This document shows, one piece after another, positions 27,891-35,288 of a DNA stretch of 64,000 nucleotides (within the stretch, counting starts at the first letter, position 1; each line of letters begins with the position of its first letter). Made by a program: the position numbers and the translations under genes. The notes beneath the pieces were generated by a model. That model ran no database searches and was not told where the DNA came from. It was given only the letters and a program-made list of their open reading frames with translations. Source of the stretch: Methanothrix soehngenii GP6 (lineage in GTDB: Archaea; Halobacteriota; Methanosarcinia; Methanotrichales; Methanotrichaceae); assembly GCF_000204415.1 (NCBI RefSeq), contig NC_015416.1:1984001-2048000 (forward strand), written 5' to 3'.

Positions 27891-28170
27891 GATATTGCCT
27901 CCTTTCCCACTCTGAGTCAGGCAGACTAAAACGATCGATCAGCTCTCGTCTCCAGGCAAGATGAAGATATAAAGTCAATCCTCCAGCACAAAAGAAAAGC
28001 ACAGGAGCCCACATGCCAGAGAGATAAAATGCCCAAAGAGCAAACATCAGAGTCGCTGCTCCTGCTGCTATACCATCAAAGAGCGGACGAGTGATCTTGC
28101 CGCTTAGACTGCCAATCCACCAGCCCCAGATCAGGCCTATCCCCATGTATCCAAGCAAGGAAATCAACAT
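27880..28170 (-). CDS. small membrane protein, first gene of the CHAT operon
   Basis: 96 residues from ATG 28170, which has AGGGG about 5 bases upstream. An in-frame TTG at 28227 would add 19 residues but has no ribosome binding site. Three hydrophobic segments (LISLLGYMGIGLIWGWWIGS; IAAGAATLMFALWAFYL; APVLFFCAGGLTLYLHLA) are followed by a charged tail with RRELIDRFSLPDSEWERR. The stop codon overlaps the next start by 11 bp. No family is recognised. The adjacent gene pair and its tight overlap suggest that the two membrane proteins work as a pair. Confidence 0.68.
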   Translation of the reverse strand: MLISLLGYMGIGLIWGWWIGSLSGKITRPLFDGIAAGAATLMFALWAFYLSGMWAPVLFFCAGGLTLYLHLAWRRELIDRFSLPDSEWERRQYHVR

Positions 28171-28415
28171 AAAGCCCCTATATCCCTTATTTTGTATAAC
28201 AGATAAGCCGACCTGTTCAGGTATCAATCAATTATTGATAATCTGAGTATAAATAACTAACTTAATTGGAGTCTATTATCTATTATCGATATCGAAGATT
28301 GATATCGAAGCTTATCGAATTTAAGGGGCGGATCATGAATATCCGCGGGTTCTGGTTGCGCCTTGGATTAGGAAAGCTATTAACATCTATAACGCCAATT
28401 AGGTAAGTGAGAGAT

Positions 28416-28946
28416 ATGCAGCAAGATACGCAGCAAGAATTGAGGCAATTGCCAAACCTGGAGGGAATCGATCCGGAGACTGCAAGGCGGCTGCAGTCAT
28501 GCCTGGATTGTGAGTTCGCCTGCACACCCGTTCGATATTTCCGGACCAGAAAGGCGACATTCCTCGCTAGTTCAATTGAGCCCTTGTCCATAAGAATCTC
28601 GGGATTTGGCGAGCCCTTCCAGTCCAGACAGCTGACCTGCTGCAACATCGACAACCCAGAAGACCTGGAAGTGAGCATGGATTCCTGCGAGATGCTCTTT
28701 TTTTCGGCAAGAGATCCGGGCGTCCTCTATCTGAAGGAGGGGATGTGCTCTGTCAGCGGGCCGAAGCGCTCGGATCTGGCCCGAGAGATTGATCGCCCGG
28801 CCAGGCTTCTGGATGAGCTGCCAAGAAGGGATCCTGATGTGGTGAGGATGGACGAGAGGACATTCCGCCAGACGGGGACGATCTCTATCCAGAGTCCTTT
28901 CACCCTGGTGATCCTGGATGGTCAGCCCGGAGCGGCCAAGCTATGA
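28416..28946 (+). CDS. hypothetical protein, first gene of the SPFH cluster
   Basis: About 176 residues from ATG 28416 (GTG 28407 is an alternative), soluble. It contains several Cys (CLDCEFACTP at about 29-38 and TCC further on), which could bind metal, and a C-terminal beta-rich stretch (TGTISIQSPFTLVILDG). Its stop overlaps the next start as ATGA (28943-28946), so it is translationally coupled to the downstream membrane protein. Divergent from the CHAT operon with about 245 bp of shared upstream DNA. No family recognised. Confidence 0.6.
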   Translation: MQQDTQQELRQLPNLEGIDPETARRLQSCLDCEFACTPVRYFRTRKATFLASSIEPLSIRISGFGEPFQSRQLTCCNIDNPEDLEVSMDSCEMLFFSARDPGVLYLKEGMCSVSGPKRSDLAREIDRPARLLDELPRRDPDVVRMDERTFRQTGTISIQSPFTLVILDGQPGAAKL

Positions 28947-29839
28947 ACGAAATCAGGGAGATTTCCAGCCTCTTGGACCGAGAGCTAGAGGCGATAAAGC
29001 ACTCTTTCTCCAATGATCTAGCTTCTGAGAAGATAGGCGGGAAGGCTTCTTCCAGGGTGGTAAAATTTCTGAATCCCAAGGTCATCACCTCTGAGAATAA
29101 GATAGAGGTTATGGGGCCGGCGTTCCTGATAAGCCTGGCCGAACTGAAGAAGGCAATTAAAAACCGCTACAAGACGCCGGGGCGGAATATATTCCCGGAG
29201 GTGGCCGACGACTTCGTATTCAAGAACGGCATGGATGCCATAAACAGGCTGAGCAACTTCGACACCAGCCAGGCGGCAAGCGATCTGGTCAATCTGTCAA
29301 GGCAGGTGAAAGTGCCTTCTGACTCGGAAAAGGTCGCTCTTGTCAGAAGGATAAAGCCGCTGGAGCTGGTGGACGAGTACATAATCGATGGCAAGCATAC
29401 CAGCGGCAGCTTCCTGGGGAGCTTTGATCTTCCCCTGGTGGTTATGACCGACGATGGTGCCCAGTTTGATTTTGAGAATCCCTCAGATGTGATGGGCACA
29501 GATAAGCGGCTGGAAGAGTCGATGTCCATCAACATGAAGAGTATAATGCTCATAGTCGAGCGGGTGGACGACAACACCATTCAGACCACCAGCGGGCTGA
29601 AGCATGTATTTTTGGGAAACACAATGGCAGTTATATCCCTGATCTGTCTTTTAATAGGCGCCTTCTCGCTAATCGAGCGCAGGCTGTTCTTTTTCATTAT
29701 ACTGTTCATCTGTGGGGTGGCTCTGGCGGTGGCCAGATATCTGCCCACCAGCTGGAACAGAGAGTTCTTTGGCGTCTCGGAGATGAAGGTGGTGGGCAAT
29801 GGCTACACGGTCTTCAAGTTCTATGGAGATATGACATGA
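28943..29839 (+). CDS. membrane protein of unknown function in the SPFH cluster
   Basis: 298 residues. The first 220 residues are soluble and mixed alpha/beta. They are followed by two close membrane helices (about 227-245 and 249-266: NTMAVISLICLLIGAFSLI; FFFIILFICGVALAVARYL) and a short tail of 30 residues. No signal peptide is seen, so the large domain is probably cytoplasmic. It sits between a soluble partner gene (4-bp overlap upstream) and a band-7/SPFH gene 80 bp downstream. Such an arrangement suggests a membrane-microdomain complex, as for NfeD or flotillin partners, but no NfeD domain is visible. Function unknown. Confidence 0.65.
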   Translation: MNEIREISSLLDRELEAIKHSFSNDLASEKIGGKASSRVVKFLNPKVITSENKIEVMGPAFLISLAELKKAIKNRYKTPGRNIFPEVADDFVFKNGMDAINRLSNFDTSQAASDLVNLSRQVKVPSDSEKVALVRRIKPLELVDEYIIDGKHTSGSFLGSFDLPLVVMTDDGAQFDFENPSDVMGTDKRLEESMSINMKSIMLIVERVDDNTIQTTSGLKHVFLGNTMAVISLICLLIGAFSLIERRLFFFIILFICGVALAVARYLPTSWNREFFGVSEMKVVGNGYTVFKFYGDMT

Positions 29840-29919
29840 TGTTCCTGGGATGAGAAATATCTCACCAATAAAGAGCAAAGCAAAGCTAATGAGCATAGCA
29901 GTATATAGCGGAGGAATAG

Positions 29920-30801
29920 ATGAGCGGAATAGATAGCGATATATTACGGGAAAAAATAAGAGAGAGGATGCCTAAGCCACCACATTTCTCTCTCGGAGCA
30001 ACAGCTTTCATTGCCACTGCAATCATCTTATTGCTGCTGCTGGTTTTAGTGGGAGGATCCTTCATTGCCATAATCCCTGCCGGGCATGTGGGGGTGCAGG
30101 ACCGGTTTGGGGTGGTCTCCGATACTGTCCTGAGTCCGGGATTCAACCTCAAAGATCCACTCACCAGCGTCCACCAGATGAACACCCAGACCCAGCAGAT
30201 AGAGTACAAGCAGGTAACCGGGACGTTGACCCGTGAGGGCCTGGAGATAAATCTGGACAGCAGCGTCCTGTGGCACCTTGATCCGGCCAAGGCTCCGGAC
30301 ATCTTCAGATCGGTAAGAGGAGACTATGTGGACACCAAGCTGACTCCTTCCTTCATGGGCCTGCTTCGAGCGGAGATCAAGAAGTACACCGCCGAGGACA
30401 TTTACACCAATAAGTCGACTGAGATCCAGGCGGATGTGGAAAAGCAGCTCAAGATGGAGCTAGATAGAACCGGCATCATCATCGAGAGAGTCTGGCTGAG
30501 GGGGATCTTCCTGCCGACTGAACTCCAGGTGGCCATCACCACCAAACAGCAAAAGCAGCAGCAGGCCCAGCAGATGCAGTTTACCATCCAGCAGTCTGAG
30601 AAGGAAGCGGAGAGGCTGGTGATCGAGGCCAAGGGCATAGCGGAGGCCAACCGGATCAAGGGAGAATCGGTAACGCCAACCCTGGTATCCTGGGAGTTCG
30701 TGCAGGCGATCAAGAACAACCCCAATGTGCTCTACGTGCCCATCGGCTCGGGTGGGGGAGAGGTGCTCTTCAACCTCCCCGCCCCTGGGCTTAAGAGCTG
30801 A
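29920..30801 (+). CDS. SPFH/band-7 (prohibitin-like) membrane protein
   Basis: 293 residues. One N-terminal membrane helix (about 26-50) is followed by the SPFH domain: IIPAGHVGVQDRFGVVSDTV...SPGFNLKDPL, DSSVLWHLDPAKAP, a coiled-coil region with KQQKQQQAQQMQFTIQQSEK, and the EAKGIAEANRIK motif typical of prohibitin/HflC/stomatin proteins. These assemble into large rings on the membrane that organise proteases or other proteins. The C-terminus ends with a Gly-rich, hydrophobic tail (GSGGGEVLFNLPAP). It is the third gene of the cluster starting at 28416. Confidence 0.88.
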   Translation: MSGIDSDILREKIRERMPKPPHFSLGATAFIATAIILLLLLVLVGGSFIAIIPAGHVGVQDRFGVVSDTVLSPGFNLKDPLTSVHQMNTQTQQIEYKQVTGTLTREGLEINLDSSVLWHLDPAKAPDIFRSVRGDYVDTKLTPSFMGLLRAEIKKYTAEDIYTNKSTEIQADVEKQLKMELDRTGIIIERVWLRGIFLPTELQVAITTKQQKQQQAQQMQFTIQQSEKEAERLVIEAKGIAEANRIKGESVTPTLVSWEFVQAIKNNPNVLYVPIGSGGGEVLFNLPAPGLKS

Positions 30802-30949
30802 GGGTTATTAAGGTTAATATTGATATGGGGAGGCTGTTTTTTGTGCACGCCGCGAGTCGGCCTGCTGGCCTCCCTCAACGCCGGAGAGGCTTGGATACAA
30901 TCGAGGTATGCCATTGAAGGATTTGAGTTATTTGCTATGGAGCCCGATT

Positions 30950-31105
30950 ATGGTAACAGTTCTATGTAATGATGCTGAGATCGAGGTTCCGGATGGCGAG
31001 GTCTGCCAGATCTGTGGCTGCGAGCTGGAGGAGTTCGACGAGGTCACAGGAACAGGGATTTTCGGCTACTATCACTGGATCTGCGTGAATCATGTGGATG
31101 CCTGA
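30950..31105 (+). CDS. small Cys-rich protein (putative zinc-binding)
   Basis: 51 residues from ATG 30950. A C-x-x-C pair (VCQICGCE) and a second C/H pair (WICVNHV) could hold one zinc. A longer reading from 30908 would add 14 hydrophobic residues but lacks a ribosome binding site. It resembles the small zinc-binding protein at 54604 in design only. No family recognised; moderately convincing as a gene because of the spacing of Cys and His. Confidence 0.45.
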   Translation: MVTVLCNDAEIEVPDGEVCQICGCELEEFDEVTGTGIFGYYHWICVNHVDA

Positions 31106-31246
31106 GAGGCTTGTTTTTTATGGTGATTGCCTCCCGCCCCGTAGGGCCCAGGCCAGGAGGAATGCGGATGGCAAGATTCATAAACCAGCAGGTGATTGCA
31201 TTATCCTCGATCTGCTGGAAGTCGATCGAATAGATGCAGGTCGTAT

Positions 31247-31331
31247 GCGGGGATAACCAAGCCAGGCCAACGGTGATAGACTCAAGATCTATTCTCGCAG
31301 GAGTTCAAGGGTTCGAATCCCTTTCCCCGCA
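31247..31331 (+). tRNA. tRNA-Leu(CAA)
   Basis: Class II tRNA. The acceptor stem is GCGGGGA/TCCCCGC with discriminator A; the D stem is ACC/GGT; the anticodon stem-loop is ATAGA-CTCAAGA-TCTAT, giving anticodon CAA; the variable arm is long; and the T arm is AAGGG-TTCGAAT-CCCTT. CCA is not encoded and there is no intron. A T-rich stretch follows at 31333. An IS200-like element begins within about 20 bp of its 3' end. Confidence 0.95.
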
Positions 31332-31344
31332 TATTTTATTTTTA

Positions 31345-31925
31345 AATGAATACCCCGCAGCTTGCTGCGGTTGGGATGGTCAGGAAACCGACTTAAGGAA
31401 AGGGGCATATTCTATGTTAGATGATTGAGGTTAAAAAAGCAAGCCATTGTGCCTACAAAATTCGATATCATATGGTATTTAGTATAAAATATAGAAGAAA
31501 ATTGCTTCAGGATATCGATCGCATTAATTATATCAAATTCGTATGCAGTGAGATCGGTGAACGATACTATTTCGATTTCGATGCAATTGGTACTGATGGT
31601 GATCATGTTCATATCTTTGTTGGAGCAGCGCCAAGATATTCGCCATCAAAGGTTATGCAAATTGTAAAAAGTATAACCGCAAGAGAGTTTTTTAAGAAGT
31701 ATCCTGAAGTGAAAAAACAGCTTTGGGGTGGCGAATTTTGGAGCGATGGAGGTTATGTTGGAACAGTAGGTGATGGTGTTATGGCCGACACTATACGGAA
31801 TTACGTTGAAACTCAAGGATCGCCTGAAGAAAAGGAAGCATATAAGCAAATGAACTTGTTAGATTTCGAATGACGGCAAACGGCGCGAACATGCCCCGCT
31901 GCTTGCAGCGGGGTGCGCTGTTTGA
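31345..31925 (+). mobile_element. IS200-like insertion element (tnpA only)
   Basis: The element has a left subterminal hairpin, CCGCAGC-TT-GCTGCGG, at about 31353-31368, and a right hairpin, CCCCGCTGC-TT-GCAGCGGGG, at about 31893-31912, bracketing a single Y1 transposase gene. This is the organisation of IS200/IS605-group elements that transpose as single strands with no terminal inverted repeats and no target duplication. Exact ends could not be set. It appears intact. Confidence 0.7.
31421..31873 (+). CDS. tnpA: IS200/IS605-family Y1 transposase TnpA
   Basis: 150 residues, full length. TnpA cuts and joins single-stranded DNA at hairpin-marked ends. Visible: IRYHMVFSIKYRRKLL near the N-terminus; the HUH motif in DGDHVHIFV (H62 and H64), which binds the metal; FWSDGGYVGTVG; and the catalytic Tyr in TIRNYVETQ (Y128). 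It is the only gene of the element and could, in principle, also act on related ends. The 351-bp element at 21436-21786 has different hairpins, so it is probably not served by this enzyme. Confidence 0.92.
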   Translation: MIEVKKASHCAYKIRYHMVFSIKYRRKLLQDIDRINYIKFVCSEIGERYYFDFDAIGTDGDHVHIFVGAAPRYSPSKVMQIVKSITAREFFKKYPEVKKQLWGGEFWSDGGYVGTVGDGVMADTIRNYVETQGSPEEKEAYKQMNLLDFE

Positions 31926-31966
31926 CTATAAAAACAGGTCATTTCAGGATAAGGACTATAATTAGA

Positions 31967-33028
31967 GAATTCCGAAAAACCCCATTTAATCGATAACTAT
32001 AAATACTATTGTTAGTATATAATGTTACATGAGGAACCTCACTGATTTTGCCCTTCGTCTGGAATACGAACGGGTCAAAGATCTTGGAGATAAGCTGGTC
32101 GATATTGGGGGTAGACTAAATTGGGAAGGCTTCAGACCGCCGCTTGAAGCTATGTACAGGAACAATACCGAATGCGGCGGCCGACCGAATCTCGATGTGA
32201 TCGTGATGCTCAAGTCGCTTTTCATTCAACAGCTATACAGCCTATCCGATGAGCAGCTTGAACGGGAAATTGCCGATCGCATCTCGTTTAGAGTGTTTCT
32301 TGGCACAACGGAGACTGTTCCAGATTCCACAACGATATGGAAGTTCAGAGAACGCCTTGCTGAGACCGGTGCAGACCAGAAAATATGGGCTGAGATGCAA
32401 AGGCAACTTGATGCCATGAAACTCAAGGTGCAAAAGGGAATCATGCAGGATGCCACGTTCATAACATCTGATCCTGGCCATGCCAAAGCAGATACTCCTC
32501 GTGGCGATGAAGCCAAGACCAGGCGAAGTAAAGATGGAGCATGGGCGAAAAAAGGAACTAAATCCTTTTTCGGCTACAAGCTGCATGATGCCATGGACGA
32601 GAAATTTGGTTTGATTAGAAGGATCGAGGTTACAGCTGCTAATGTCCATGATAGTCAAGTAGATTTAGCAGAAGAAGGCGAAGTTCGCTATGCGGATAAA
32701 GGATATTCTGGCGCGAAGACAAAAGGATATGATGCAGCCATGAGAAAAGCCACCCGAGGCCATCCTTTAAGTTACAAGGATGAAATGCGCAACAAGCGGA
32801 TCTCCAGTAAAAGATCGCCTGTAGAGAGGTTCTACGCTTTCATCAAGTGTGTCTGCAAAGCAGGGCATGTCGCTGTTACTACAGTTGCCAGAGTTCGAGT
32901 CAAGATGATGATTACGGGTATCGTTTTCAATGTCTATCATTTGGCCTCGGCCAAAAGCAAAATGGTGGTTTAGCTTTAGCTGTCGAAAAAATATGGAAAA
33001 TAAGAGGAAAATGAGGGATTCAGGAGGC
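31967..33028 (+). mobile_element. IS5-family element (approximate ends)
   Basis: One transposase gene with short flanks. Candidate imperfect terminal repeats are gaattccgaaaaacccc(attt) at 31967-31987 and aaatgagggattcaggagg at 33009-33027; they match over about two thirds of positions with a two-base gap, so the boundaries are tentative. It sits directly beside the IS200-like element and downstream of tRNA-Leu(CAA). Confidence 0.5.
32029..32973 (+). CDS. IS5-family DDE transposase
   Basis: 314 residues, complete. The N-terminal DUF772-type domain contains RPNLDVIVMLKSLFIQQLY and DEQLEREIADRISFRVFLG; the catalytic domain follows with MQDATFITSDPG (first Asp, about residue 141), ADKGYSGAKTKG (second Asp, about 222) and KRSPVERFYAFIK (Glu, about 266). 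No frameshift, so it could be active. An in-frame upstream start is not needed because the ATG at 32029 begins at the family-typical position. Confidence 0.9.
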   Translation: MRNLTDFALRLEYERVKDLGDKLVDIGGRLNWEGFRPPLEAMYRNNTECGGRPNLDVIVMLKSLFIQQLYSLSDEQLEREIADRISFRVFLGTTETVPDSTTIWKFRERLAETGADQKIWAEMQRQLDAMKLKVQKGIMQDATFITSDPGHAKADTPRGDEAKTRRSKDGAWAKKGTKSFFGYKLHDAMDEKFGLIRRIEVTAANVHDSQVDLAEEGEVRYADKGYSGAKTKGYDAAMRKATRGHPLSYKDEMRNKRISSKRSPVERFYAFIKCVCKAGHVAVTTVARVRVKMMITGIVFNVYHLASAKSKMVV

Positions 33029-33321
33029 AAGAGCTGGAAAAATTAGAGTGAAAACGTCAAAATATTGACGGATTCCATTATGGGGACCATCGACATCACG
33101 TTAATCGGAATCCTCATTAGCATAAAACTTATAATTTGGTATGCAAACATTTTGCAGGAATAAAGATTAAATAGACGAAATTCGGATTGTTTATTTTATA
33201 TTGCTAGGACTGAACTTTGCAGATTCTAGCCCTATCCACAAAAACCTGCATGTCTTCAGCCCCCGGTTTGAACAGATGTGATACTCGAATATGACTAAGA
33301 ATTGAATGAGAGGTTTAAATC
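33029..33321. other. intergenic region upstream of the Cys-repeat surface protein
   Basis: About 290 bp. It holds a perfect palindromic stem, cgtcaa-aata-ttgacg (33053-33068), of unknown role close to the IS5 end, and an AT-rich, TATA-like stretch (tttattttatatt, about 33190-33202) that could be the promoter of the surface-protein gene. No ORF or RNA gene recognised. Confidence 0.4.
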
Positions 33322-34461
33322 GTGATAAATCGAGCCGTTATCTGGACTCTGATAGCCTTCATCTCCTTCGCAGGCATAGCCTTAGGTGGATATGATCTAT
33401 CCGGAAGCGAAAAAGCAGAGAGCCTTAGCACTTCCAGCTCCGCCTTGCAGGGAATTGAGGCTGGCGCCGGCGCTCTTGCCGGTGCAGAGATACCACAAAT
33501 GACTGCCACCGCAGCAGGAACTGAGCAAGCCTTCTCTACCACACAGACACCGACAAACACTGAGCTGTTGACGCTCCTGCCCTTTGATGCCGAAGCCAGC
33601 CAATCCACGCACGTCTTCTTCAAAGGGAGCTATTTGGGATGGAACGGATTTGAAGTTCAATATCCCCGCGCCTCTCCCGGCCTATGGATTGAAAGATCGG
33701 TGAGCTGGTCTTGGTACGCCACTATGCCTCTGGGCAGCTGGGCACGGGAGCTTCTCTATGTGCCGACAGCTTCTCCGATCTCCATATTTGAGATTTATCC
33801 CAGCGGATATGTAATGAAGCACGACCTGGGATCAGTCCCGCCGGGATACTACTATATCTGGTATTATGCGGACACTCCGGGCAGGCATCTAAGCTTATTC
33901 GCATTAAGCAACAGTGTTAGCAATGCTGTGACCATCGACGTGTATGGCATTTACCATCAGAAGGTAACCCCCACCGACCCTAAGAAGGAATGCGAGAAGA
34001 ACTCCTACTGCCATTGGGTGAATGGCCAGTGCCTTTGCACTATGCCAGATCCTGTTGATCCGGAAAAGGAGAAGTGCGAGCAGAAATCCTACTGTGATTG
34101 GGTGAACGGCCAGTGTCTCTGCACTATGCCAGATCCTGTTGATCCGGAAAAGGAGAAGTGTGAGCAGAAATCCTACTGTGATTGGGTGAACGGCCAGTGC
34201 CTTTGCACTATGCCGGATCCCGTTGATCCGGAAAAGGAGAAGTGCGAGCAGAAACCCTACTGCGATTGGGTGAACGGCCAGTGTCTCTGCCGCGGCTTAA
34301 ACCCCATACCTGAACCCTCTCCCGAACCCGATGAGGCTACGATCTGTCAGCAGAACCCCTATTGCAATTGGGTAAATGGTCAGTGCTTTTGCACAGGATT
34401 AAGAGACTCTAGCAGCGGTGGTTTATTAGGGAATTCTGCGGAGGCTCAGACTCAGATTTAG
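33322..34461 (+). CDS. secreted protein with beta domain and Cys-rich tandem repeats
   Basis: 379 residues, GTG start with GAGAGGT upstream. A signal peptide (VIWTLIAFISFAGIALGG, residues 6-23) precedes a low-complexity linker and then a domain (about 95-215) with SWSWYATMPLGSWARELLY and PPGYYYIWYYADTPGRH. The same pattern (W-x-W-Y-S-T-x-P-L-G-x-W, then P-G-Y-H-Y-x-W-F-N-G-D-T-P-G-R) is in the two interrupted genes at 59021-64000, so the three are one family. The C-terminus has five Cys-rich repeats (C-x5-C-x-W-V-N-G-Q-C-x-C), each with four Cys, separated by acidic Pro-rich linkers. Exported, probably disulphide-bonded or metal-binding. Function unknown. Confidence 0.75.
   Translation: MINRAVIWTLIAFISFAGIALGGYDLSGSEKAESLSTSSSALQGIEAGAGALAGAEIPQMTATAAGTEQAFSTTQTPTNTELLTLLPFDAEASQSTHVFFKGSYLGWNGFEVQYPRASPGLWIERSVSWSWYATMPLGSWARELLYVPTASPISIFEIYPSGYVMKHDLGSVPPGYYYIWYYADTPGRHLSLFALSNSVSNAVTIDVYGIYHQKVTPTDPKKECEKNSYCHWVNGQCLCTMPDPVDPEKEKCEQKSYCDWVNGQCLCTMPDPVDPEKEKCEQKSYCDWVNGQCLCTMPDPVDPEKEKCEQKPYCDWVNGQCLCRGLNPIPEPSPEPDEATICQQNPYCNWVNGQCFCTGLRDSSSGGLLGNSAEAQTQI
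33991..34396 (+). repeat. 84-bp coding tandem repeat (four units plus a diverged fifth)
   Basis: Units begin at 33991, 34075, 34159 and 34243 (exact 84-bp spacing), with a fifth at 34345 after a different linker. Each unit encodes a 28-residue block with four Cys and the core WVNGQCLC. Units 2 and 3 are almost identical at the DNA level, which suggests recent expansion and possible copy-number variation between strains. Confidence 0.9.
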
Positions 34462-34640
34462 ACAATCCTTATATCTTTTTTTTGCCACTGCATATTATTC
34501 CATGTAAAGGAGGCATTGACAGAAACTATAAATCTTCCGGCGTACTTCATTAGTCTTGGCCGCCCAGGATGTATTCCCGGGTTTTTGATTTCGGTAGGAC
34601 CCAGTCCCGATCGCGGGCTTAAATAGGAGGCATGTGGGGA

Positions 34641-35288
34641 ATGCTGAGAGAACTGGATGATAAGAGAGGCGAACTCGGACAGAAGTCCCTTGGCCTCAAG
34701 GATGGACCGAGGGAGCAAAACGCTGAGGCTAGCAAGTGGGCCGCCAGGCGAAATGAGCTCAACCAGGCCACTGAACAGCTGATCGATACGGCACAGGATT
34801 TCAAGAAGCTGCGGGACGAATGCAATAAGAATGTGGCACAGTCCAAAAGGAAGTGGGATGAGTGCAATGAGTTGGTCAGCCAGCTCTATCAAAAGATCGA
34901 CTCAATCCGAAAACAGCACAGCAACCACCGCGCCGGTGAGCGGTCCATAACCGACCTGCGCCGGGAGATAGATTATCTGGAGTTCCGGCAACAGACTGAG
35001 GTCTTAAGCCCGGACAAAGAGAAGCAACTGGTCAACAAAATTGCTGCCCTGCAGGCGGAGTTCAATGGAAGAAAAGAGGAGCTTGAGAAGACAGAGGAGA
35101 TGAAAAAGCTGCTGGATGAAGCGCAATCCTTGAGAGACCAGGCATCCAGCTACCACGATAAAGTGATCAACTTCGCTGAAATGGCCCAGGAATGCCACGA
35201 TCAGATGATCAGCAACTTCAAAGAGGCCGATCAGACTCGGGCCGAAGCCGATGCCGCTCAAAGGGAGTTCTTGAAGGCTCTGCAATGA
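34641..35288 (+). CDS. coiled-coil protein coupled to the RFAP synthase gene
   Basis: 215 residues, nearly all charged heptads (for example LDDKRGELGQKSLGLKDGP and AALQAEFNGRKEELEKTEEM), no membrane segment. It resembles the archaeal coiled-coil proteins often annotated as phosphoserine-phosphatase-like without a phosphatase domain. AGGAGG at 34625-34630 is ten bases before ATG 34641 but only one base before ATG 34632, so 34641 is preferred. Its stop overlaps the next start as ATGA (35285-35288): translational coupling to the methanopterin gene. Role unknown. Confidence 0.7.
   Translation: MLRELDDKRGELGQKSLGLKDGPREQNAEASKWAARRNELNQATEQLIDTAQDFKKLRDECNKNVAQSKRKWDECNELVSQLYQKIDSIRKQHSNHRAGERSITDLRREIDYLEFRQQTEVLSPDKEKQLVNKIAALQAEFNGRKEELEKTEEMKKLLDEAQSLRDQASSYHDKVINFAEMAQECHDQMISNFKEADQTRAEADAAQREFLKALQ

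Noticed and set aside
24949-28170. Calling the CHAT operon a gasdermin-type cell-death system
   Set aside because: The membrane proteins do not look like gasdermins; they are three-span proteins of unknown family.
33991-34396. CRISPR-like array
   Set aside because: The repeat is a coding 84-bp tandem unit in frame with a secreted protein, with no spacers.
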